DNA from: Scytonema hofmannii PCC 7110
GTDB taxonomy: Bacteria; Cyanobacteriota; Cyanobacteriia; Cyanobacteriales; Nostocaceae
Direction: 5' to 3'
Assembly (NCBI RefSeq): GCF_000346485.2
Contig: NZ_KQ976354.1
Span: 2,917,421 to 2,981,420, forward strand
Length of the DNA: 64,000 bases
Part shown: positions 63,840-64,000 of the stretch, one piece after another
Layout: each line of letters starts with the position of its first letter
Numbering within the stretch: position 1 is the first letter of the stretch
Position numbers and translations under genes: made by a program
The notes under the pieces: model-generated
The model's database searches: none
Told to the model about the DNA's origin: nothing
What the model saw: the letters and a program-made list of their open reading frames with translations, nothing else

Positions 63840-64000
63840 CTAAAAACTCCTCAGCCTCAGCGCGATCGCAAATTCTTCCATCCAAAGTTGCTGCTAGTAA
63901 ATCATCCAGCATTTGTCGAAACTGTGGTCCTGGTTTGTAGCCAATTTTCTTTAAGTCATTACCATTAAGAATTGGCTGAACTCCCGACCAAACTGTTAAG
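63820..64000 (-). CDS. C-terminal end of a CCA tRNA nucleotidyltransferase / poly(A) polymerase (partial, runs off window)
   Basis: Sixty codons from the window edge to a TAA at 63820-63822 read PILNGNDLKKIGYKPGPQFR, then QMLDDLLAATLDGRICDRAEA. The motif GNDL-x-x-x-G-[YL]-x-PGP-x-[FI] close to the C terminus is characteristic of the tail of class II CCA-adding enzymes, which add the 3' CCA to tRNA. The catalytic head lies outside the window. Ends AEEFLAKHYPR. Confidence 0.8.
   Translation of the reverse strand, partial: LTVWSGVQPILNGNDLKKIGYKPGPQFRQMLDDLLAATLDGRICDRAEAEEFLAKHYPR

Overview
The window looks like a chromosome segment of a filamentous, probably heterocyst-forming cyanobacterium. 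Several things support this. HIP1-type GCGATCGC octamers are frequent. Heptameric short tandem repeats fill many intergenic gaps. There is a CpcD-domain ferredoxin-NADP reductase (petH), a thioredoxin-type phosphoribulokinase (prk), a helical carotenoid protein, a separate OCP C-terminal-domain homologue, and a giant Ser/Thr kinase-histidine kinase hybrid. No rRNA or tRNA gene was recognised.

Region 1 (1-21.3 kb) is a defence and mobile-element island. A complete type I-D CRISPR-Cas operon (end of cas3', cas10d, csc2, csc1, cas6, cas4, cas1, cas2) reads rightward into a leader and a 22-repeat array. Downstream the same cas2-end/leader/array module appears twice more. The second copy follows a decayed cas1-cas2 remnant and has 13 repeats, the last truncated. 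The third follows only a scrap of cas2 and has 34 repeats of a diverged type. Between and after the arrays lie three toxin-antitoxin pairs (HigBA-like, HicAB, VapBC), an Rpn-family nuclease, two 134-bp copies of a transporter gene tail that bracket HicAB, and a 2.7-kb insertion element. That element has unusually long terminal inverted repeats (62 bp perfect), subterminal iterons, and a ribbon-helix-helix-like gene ahead of its transposase.

Region 2 (21.4-28.9 kb) carries a MacAB/DevBCA-type efflux operon, a helical carotenoid protein, a HAD phosphatase, QueG, and the CTDH carotenoid carrier. Region 3 (28.9-39.8 kb) is a leftward signalling cassette: a 1974-residue Ser/Thr kinase/AAA/GAF/histidine kinase/receiver protein, a receiver-histidine kinase, a NarL-type regulator, an RsbU-like receiver-GAF-PP2C phosphatase and an RsbW-like kinase. 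Together they suggest phosphorelay plus partner-switching control.

Region 4 (40-54.5 kb) is mixed: a TagA/WecB glycosyltransferase, FtsE, an alpha/beta hydrolase, a second HicAB with a palindromic operator, an IS607-type element with a dead recombinase but an intact TnpB, a secreted 605-residue protein, a DUF4330 protein, an M48 protease, a PPP phosphatase and a membrane histidine kinase. Region 5 (55-64 kb) is housekeeping: metK, prk, petH, hom, DUF4112 and DUF2470 proteins, and the end of a CCA-adding enzyme.

All function calls come from reading the translated sequence and known family motifs. No database search was run.
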